A stretch of DNA of 59,785 nucleotides from Acanthaster planci (lineage: Eukaryota; Echinodermata; Asteroidea; Valvatida; Acanthasteridae): the NCBI RefSeq assembly GCF_001949145.1, contig NW_019091397.1:312344-372128 (forward strand), written 5' to 3'. Under the pieces are notes generated by a model. The model was not told the DNA's origin, made no database searches, and saw only the letters and a list, made by a program, of their open reading frames with translations. Shown here piece by piece: positions 53,833 to 59,785 of this stretch. The position numbers and the translations under genes are program-made. The stretch's first letter is position 1. Each line of letters starts with the position of its first letter.

Positions 53833-54427
53833 TTAACCACGTGCCGCCGGGGAGCCCGGTTTCAGGCACATATTCTTTATATGTGTAGCCCGGGTCTCTG
53901 AAATTGGACCGGAACTAGGCCTTGTAACAAAAGACCGTATTTGTAACAAAAGACCAGGCTGCTAGGAATTACAAACATATTTCCACTCTAAATAGTGGAG
54001 ATAATCCAGCCTTGTTTTGAAACAGTATACCATGGTTTGGGGCACTCAGAGCGAGTGGATTTCCACCGGGGACAAAAGCACTCCACCACCGCAGTGATGA
54101 GCTACACAGTACCACTGCACACTAATCTGGCTTCTATTGAAAAGAGGTCAGCAGTGCACTGTGTCAGGTTTGTGAACAAAAGAAAATAACGTAACAACGC
54201 ACAATCTGGGCTCTTTTTACAAGGAGGCAGGCCTGGCTGACATACTCCAGCATCAATAGATGTTGCCTGTCAGATTAGAGTAGAAACCAGACAGTCCTTC
54301 CTGTGGTTGTAAGTGTCCAGTAAATGAAGATATGAATTTTAAAGAATTTTGAAAACAGAAAAAAATGAAAATTATCCCATCCCCGCATCATCAACATTCA
54401 TAAATGCCCCTGGCACAATGTGGTTAA
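53833..54427. mobile_element. piggyBac-type MITE R4, copy 4, intact ends
   Basis: Left end TTAACCACGTGCCGCCGGGG, right end CCTGGCACAATGTGGTTAA: both TTAA duplications are intact. 595 bases. The interior is the reference for the other R4 copies. It is opposite in orientation to 33068 and 36134 and in the same orientation as 45377. Confidence 0.85.
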
Positions 54428-56424
54428 TGGGCTCTTTCTACACTCAGACCAGTACATTTTACTGTGCACATGGGCTTCCAAAACAGAAATTTTGAAGTTC
54501 AAAAAGAAACGATTGCTGCAAAATATTTGGATTTACATGGAAGTATGGGTGAATTCATCGTTTTCAGCTGTTGCAAAGTAATCTGCAAATGAAAAATTAT
54601 TTTTGGGCGGGTTGCAGAATGAAAAATGTTGAAACTGAGCAGGTGCTCTAGGTGAAAAAACAAATGGATTTTCTGCAGTGGTCTGATGTAGAAAGAGCCC
54701 AATAAAGATGAGGCTGACAGGCAGGCTTGTGGACATGGAAAGGGAGACTTCCCCAAAGTTGCATGGATTCTGCATGGTGGGAGAATAGGAAACGTGAAAA
54801 GTCGCATTTACCTACTTTTTATTGTACTTAGTAGAGCTGCAGAATATTTAAATTGCATTCATAAATACATGGGTCACTTTTTTCTATTCCTACTGGATGA
54901 AACGGGTCATGTGACCATGTACTAACATTTGATAATGCCCGCTGAGAAGGGATTATGCCCCCTGCGTAAATCACGTGCTGGCACAGGGATACAAGATTGT
55001 ATTTCTAAAAGGTCAGGAGTCTGTGCGTACATGACGTGCCTGTCCACAATACAACTTCGTTGGGTACTCTATTTGGACAACTTTCATAAGAAATATACCA
55101 TAAATGGACGGGGGCATTGGGGAAAATGAAAGTTTTAGAACAAAATCATTAGAAATCCATCATACATGTATGTTGACTTCTTTTGATTCTCTAAATAAAA
55201 AGGTATTTATAAATGGAAATTAATATGTGCTTGACCAGGCTTAAACTAACATTTAAGACCTTGCTATTATGAGAACTGATACTGATAATGCCCGAGCTGC
55301 GATTCTCTTGAACTGGTTTAAATGCATATTTAAGACTGGCCAAGCACATATTTTATTCCCATATTAATTTCAGTGTCTCATACATCCTTGAGCTGTTATC
55401 AGTTTGCAGGAAAATCTCATAAAGTGAAATGGTACAAGTTGGGCCAAATTAATTTGGCCAGTGATCAAGCAAATTTAAATATGTGTAGTTACTAGATTTC
55501 AGTGCATTGCCTTGAACAAATGGTTCATTTTGTGACTGGAAATCCTGTGCTTGGTCCTCCTTGTTGCTTGATTTTAGCCTGAGTGAAGTGGCAATAGGGT
55601 CCATCCTCCAACACTAATCTAACAGTGGAGGATGGAAGGTTAATGTTGAAGATAAGGGCAACAAAATTAAGATTATCATTTTATTCTCCAAACGTGACTG
55701 TGATGCTTCCTTTCTGATTACTGAGCAGACCCGGGTGGACATAAAACTGTGTATGATATCACCACAATACAACTGAAAGACCAAATGGACCAGTACTTGG
55801 AATACCTGAACACGAACTGTAATGCATTTCAGAAATTATCACTTTCACCTCAAAACCAATCTTTGTGCATTACCAAGTTGAATAAATGAAAGTGACATTA
55901 AGATTCCCTCCACGGTTAGGTGCTATAATACAGCGTTTCTCTTTGAACTGCTGATGGTTAACGATAAATGCAGAGAATCTGATGGAGAAATTTCTCAACT
56001 CATAAAAAATGCTAGTACAAGGCATTTGATGAAACATTTTTTTTACTCATAAGCATACAGATACTTCTAATACAAAGAAACAAAATAAAATATGCCACCA
56101 ACTAGCAATTTGTAAGGCACCCAGAAATATCCATTTTACATGAGTGCATTATGAATGGGACTAATTCATGTAGCGATTTCATGCCAGACTGATTCATGAA
56201 AACAGTGGCTTGAAGTTAATTATAAAGAAATTCAGGTGTATTGAACAAATGATGAATGGTTCACGTTCAGGCAATGGAAAGAATGGTTTCATTTGACAAA
56301 AAAATTTTCATTCCACTTACCTTCACCTAAAATAACAAATTAAATCTGTCACCTCATAAAGTTATTTAAAAACCAAAACACTTTAAAACATTCACTATTT
56401 GTGTCAGAGAAAACTGATTCTTAC
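54428..56424. other. Gene-free intron stretch
   Basis: A 36-base-plus inverted match exists between about 53797-53826 (CTCCCTTCACATGTCCACAA...) and 54711-54750 (inverse), flanking the R4 copy on both sides. No exon found. Confidence 0.4.
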
Positions 56425-56520
56425 CTTATCAAGAAAAGTATTCACAAGCTCTTGTTTTTCTTTTACAACTGGAAACAATGTTGAAACAGTAGACAATACA
56501 CAGGAAAGGAGAGTAGGGTC
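56425..56520 (-). CDS. XPO5: Exportin-5, internal exon (most N-terminal one seen)
   Basis: Acceptor CTCATTGTGACAG, donor GTAAGA, 96 bases, phase 0 at both ends. It reads DPTLLSCVLSTVSTLFPVVK and EKQELVNTFLDK, matching human DPLILSCVLTNVSALFPFVT...LPQVFSK at equal length. The roughly 500 preceding residues of XPO5 are not in the window; the DNA to the right is occupied by a DIRS element. Confidence 0.86.
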
Positions 56521-57060
56521 CTGTCACAATGAGAATATAAATAAAAAAATTCCATCTCATGAGAACTTGCAAGACTATAGGTGATCAAGTTTCTTCAATC
56601 ATCAGCTGGACCATTTTAATTGGTCAAAAGCCTCCCCCATGTGAGGGTTTTTTACAAATGAAAAAAAAAGGTTTAAACAGTTTCAAACTCTCCCCCACCA
56701 AGAGTGGGTTGAGACTACTACTGCATACCTACCAGATTACCAATACATGTGTTATTTCCTAGGTTCGAATGGAAGGCTGGCTAAAGCCAAGAAGACATCA
56801 CTCAGGCACCGCTAAGGAATGAACTGCTTGGGTTGGGGGTATTCTATGAACATTCCCCAGAGGTGATGAATCACTGAGCTATTAGAAATAGAAGATCCCT
56901 CAGGGAAGCTCCAGTGGATAGCCACCAGTGCCGAGCGGTAATTCCTGATCGTACAAAAGAGGAAGCACAAATGAAATAGGTGAATAAAGAAGTCCGTTAC
57001 GAGGGAAAGAGACGCCTCGGTCAGATCTGCAGTATGCACTCTGCACCAAGAGTTGCAGTG
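56521..57060. other. Flank of the DIRS element
   Basis: No coding signal. At about 56712-56760 lies the dispersed word GACTACTACTGCATACCTAC also seen near 30150. The part from 56760 on is GC-richer and may be the 3' non-coding part of the DIRS copy. Confidence 0.35.
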
Positions 57061-58000
57061 TCAAATTTGGCTGTCATAGAGTTTTCCTGTAGACAGTCGC
57101 CTATCTATGGCAGCCAAGGCGGCAGTGTCTTGAGAATGGCGTGCCTGCTTGAAAGATCGCTGGACAATGTCCAATGCATTAAGTGTAGGTGAGGCAGGTC
57201 CAGGTAGAGGCAGCAGTATCTGGGCTGGAATAGCAGGTCGGGACGCTGAGGCAGTAACAGGGGAACATTGACAAGGAGTCTGACGATGCAGGAAAACCAC
57301 TGCTGTCTCAGCCAGAATAAGAAGAACACAGAAACATCCCCTTTCTATCTTCGACAGCACCATTGGAATGAGTGATAGAGGAGGAAAAGCGAAGGCCAGA
57401 AGACCCTCAAAAGGAGACACGCAGGGCATTGGCTGCCCAGGTCTGCAGTTGTGGGTACTGATTGCAGAACATGGGAAGGTGAGTGTTCAGAATAAAGTGT
57501 CGTATGGTCCACTAAAGCATTTGCCAAGCAAGGAGGCAGAGAGTACGCAAATGCATGCCCCCCCAGCAGTTGATGTCGCAGTCACATTGTCTGACTGGAC
57601 TAGAACAGTCTTGCTGACTTAAAATGACTGGAAATGAAGGAGAGCTTTGAAAACCACTTGGAGCTCGAGAAGGTTGATGTGACAGTACCAGAGGGAGAGG
57701 TCCCACCGACTGGATATCTGATATGGAGGAAGGCTGACACTCCAACCGGAATTCGAGGCATCCGTTGTGACGAGAGGGACGAAGGGAAGGGCCACGGTGA
57801 GATTGGCTATGGATGACTATCAGATCAGATGATGGCACGTGAAAGCTGACAATGGAACATGGACGTCAAGGGCTTGAAGAGAGATAGGAGAGGCAGCATA
57901 TGAAGTCAACACTAAGAAATGAGGTTGACAAGACTGGCCATTAGTCCAGGGAGGTGGAGCCACAACTGAGTGCTCACATGGTAGGCCCTGAAACAGGGCA
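57061..58000 (-). pseudogene. DIRS-type RNase H and start of tyrosine recombinase, degraded
   Basis: In RNase H position, fragments such as VLVQSDNVTATSTAGG (about 57620-57570) stand where relatives have a Thr-Asp-Asn-x-Thr motif. Then AFAFPPLSLIPMVLSKIERG (57395-57335) is the block before the recombinase, and SQDTAALAAIDRRLSTGKLY (about 57140-57075) is its first helices. A stop follows and the catalytic recombinase domain is not seen. Several frame changes. Confidence 0.65.
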
Positions 58001-58042
58001 AAGAACTGTATCAGATTGTCTATGAGGGCATCAGTCAGAGTA

Positions 58043-58594
58043 TTAAACTATGCTGTGTTGGAGATCAGGGACAGCCCCAAGGACAGGAGTCTGCGACAGG
58101 GATGGCCTGGATTTTTTGTGATTGATCAGAAAACCGACGCGTGTCATGACAACATATGCAGCCGTGGGCACCATGACAGTCTCGACTTTTGTGCGAATGG
58201 TTATCAGCCAGTCATCAAGGTACTGGAAGATGAGGATGCTAGAATGACAGAGATAGGCTCCTACTGCTTGTACCACCCTGGTAAATACCCTGGGAGTGGT
58301 GGAAAGGCCAAAGGGAAGGGCATGGAACTCTTGCTTGGATAGATTGTCTGGGACCAGAATCAGTCGGAATGTAATTCTGGTCGGAGGGGGTCTTGTGAAG
58401 TCTGGGTGGTAACCATGAGAAAGAGAGGAAAGAATTAACCCTGCGAATCTTAGAAGGCGGCTGCCAACGGGTTTGGCATTGACGGCCGTAAGAGAAGCAG
58501 AGTAGTCACTGTCACTGATCCCTGTGAAGTGTGGGGGTGGCGGGTAAGGCCACACTGGGTTCTGGCAGTGCTGGGAGGAGCAGGGCATGGTCAT
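58043..58594 (-). CDS. DIRS-type reverse transcriptase, partial but with catalytic YLDD
   Basis: A 183-codon frame: FRLILVPDNLSKQEFHALPF and GLSTTPRVFTRVVQAVGAYL, then SILIFQYLDDWLITIRTKVE with the catalytic YLDD, then VGFLINHKKSRPSL. The first fingers motifs (the KK.G..R.I.D and DLKDAYFH blocks) are not in this frame; the Asp of motif A is not seen, so the domain is incomplete. Upstream and downstream frames on the same strand give gag and RNase H. Confidence 0.78.
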   Translation of the reverse strand: MTMPCSSQHCQNPVWPYPPPPHFTGISDSDYSASLTAVNAKPVGSRLLRFAGLILSSLSHGYHPDFTRPPPTRITFRLILVPDNLSKQEFHALPFGLSTTPRVFTRVVQAVGAYLCHSSILIFQYLDDWLITIRTKVETVMVPTAAYVVMTRVGFLINHKKSRPSLSQTPVLGAVPDLQHSIV

Positions 58595-58849
58595 CTCTAA
58601 GCTGGAGAGTAACAGCCTATGGCCGTGCTGTGGAGCCTGTTGTGGTGGGGGGGGGGAGCAGGGTGTGATGGTTTAGGGGGAGCCATACTGGTGACCTGTG
58701 GATGAGACCTGGTTGACTTCCAAGCTCTGTCAATTTGCCCAACCTCACTTTCCGAGGTGACTAGAAAACTGGCACCTGAAAAAGTCACTGGTAAACAGGG
58801 GAAAACCCTTAAGTGCAGAGTTAACTGATTGATGGGGAATATTCAGGGC

Positions 58850-59490
58850 TTAAATTGCAAATTCTCTATGAGACGCCTTAGCATGGAGAGAAAAACGGGC
58901 AAACTGCTCAGGGCTTGTGATCAGGGAACCATCAAGACAACGGAAAGCCATAATGACAAACTTGGCAGATATATCTGAATCCTTCTTGCAGGCATGAGAT
59001 AAACATTCAGGTAGGAGGAGATATGACATGCAGTGAATGTCTGTACGGGCAGCCAGGTCAATATTCCTGAGAACCACCTCCATATGTTGGAGGTTACGAT
59101 CGAGATAGGTATGGCCATATTTGCCTCTGTGTGGAAAAATCTCAACCTTGGCCATCTCAATCATCTCAGTGCAGAAAGGTAAGTATCAAAGTCACCCGAA
59201 GGAAACTTGAAGTAATGCTGATGGTGGATGCCAGGGTGCCAGCGCTCAGCCTGGGCTAGATTGTAAAATAGCGTCTACGCAGGAACAGTCAAATGGGAGC
59301 TTAGTGAAGACGGGTGAAGCAGAAGCCTTCCTAGGCAAATGACGTTTGAACGAAGGGTGGATCTGATCGTCCAGGGGCATAGGGGTACGCAGTTCCAGAA
59401 CCTGCATCATTTCACGCTGAAGCAAATGGAGGTGGGGTGCAGATTGAGAGAGATCATTCAATGAAAGTGACTCTTCTTCATCAGGCAACT
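58850..59490 (-). pseudogene. DIRS-type gag-like region, degraded
   Basis: Two successive frames (59488-59246 and 59164-58850). The second reads MEVVLRNIDLAARTDIHCMS, LLPECLSHACKKDSDISAKF and VIMAFRCLDG, a helical block with a Leu-rich core like the gag-like ORF1 of DIRS elements. The first is acidic and ends abruptly. Order gag, RT, RNase H on the minus strand fits one element of at least 2.4 kb. Confidence 0.5.
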
Positions 59491-59656
59491 GACTGAGTCA
59501 GAGATATGCAAATATGGGTCAGGACCAGTAGGGGAATCAAGGCAATGTACGGCTCTCAGCAGATGCAGGCTGAGATGGCCTGGAAGACAACGGAATTCCT
59601 GCTGAAGAGAGTGAGGGTGTACTGCGGGTGATCAAGAATTTAGCAAATGGAGTAAT

Positions 59657-59785
59657 AATGAATTATACCAACAGACTGATGGCGTTTCCATGGGATCACC
59701 ACTAGGACCAGTCTTAGCCAATATATTTATGACCGAACTAGAGGAAACAATTATCCCTAAGCTTGAAGATGAAGGTATTATCAAA
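59657..59785 (+). CDS. Penelope-like reverse transcriptase fragment running off the right edge
   Basis: The frame [20 protein letters not shown] then [20 protein letters not shown] is open to the last base. [19 protein letters not shown] is the conserved RT block typical of Penelope-like elements (and related to the GSPLG..LAN block of other RTs). The same frame is open somewhat to the left of 59657, but without protein-like sequence, so the 5' part has been lost or shifted. Confidence 0.78.

Overview
This is animal genomic DNA, not prokaryotic. It has spliced exons with GT..AG borders, large introns, a 615-base assembly gap and many decayed transposons of metazoan types (DIRS, Ty3/gypsy, pogo/Tigger, piggyBac, LINE tail, Penelope-like). 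Frequent ACATGTAC-type microsatellites and the mix of DIRS, piggyBac and Penelope-like copies suggest a marine invertebrate. Amphioxus or another invertebrate deuterostome is my best guess, but that is inference and not proven by the sequence.

The one host gene I recognise is exportin-5 (XPO5), on the minus strand and running through most of the window. Six exons join in a consistent reading phase and, from memory, match one continuous central to C-terminal block of XPO5: 56520-56425, 51413-51324, 39734-39535, 39178-39016, 29362-29253 and 7860-7760. A further exon at 7666-7530 continues in phase but runs to a stop. A 33-base micro-exon at 52506-52474 may fill a small gap. The 5' exons lie right of the window; the remaining C-terminal exons were not found and may lie left of it or in the gap. 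Introns reach 21 kb and are packed with mobile elements.

Layout from left to right. 1-2050: minus-strand DIRS RNase H remnant and a pogo/Tigger transposase with three in-frame stops. 2700-3770: inverted-repeat element around the assembly gap. 3.8-7.5 kb: GC-rich repeats, a minisatellite and small elements. 7.5-7.9 kb: XPO5 exons. 9.2-9.5 kb: LTR end with a tRNA-Leu-type primer site. 10.4-13.7 kb: plus-strand DIRS element whose RT has lost both YxDD aspartates. 13.6-18.6 kb: several inverted-repeat elements, including one that split a tandem repeat. 18.6-24.9 kb: mostly unassigned. 24.9-25.6 kb: a tandem array with a 147-base period. 33-37 kb: piggyBac-type MITEs and a gypsy RNase H fragment. 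40.9-49.2 kb: two piggyBac transposase copies, MITEs and an unrecognised decayed Cys-rich gene, all in one XPO5 intron. 53.8-54.4 kb: the best-preserved MITE. 57-59.5 kb: minus-strand DIRS gag/RT/RNase H. 59.66 kb to the end: a Penelope-like reverse transcriptase entering the window.

I see no operon-like or defence-like system. The interest lies in the exon map of XPO5, the nesting order of the elements, and the unexplained 42.4-45.4 kb gene.
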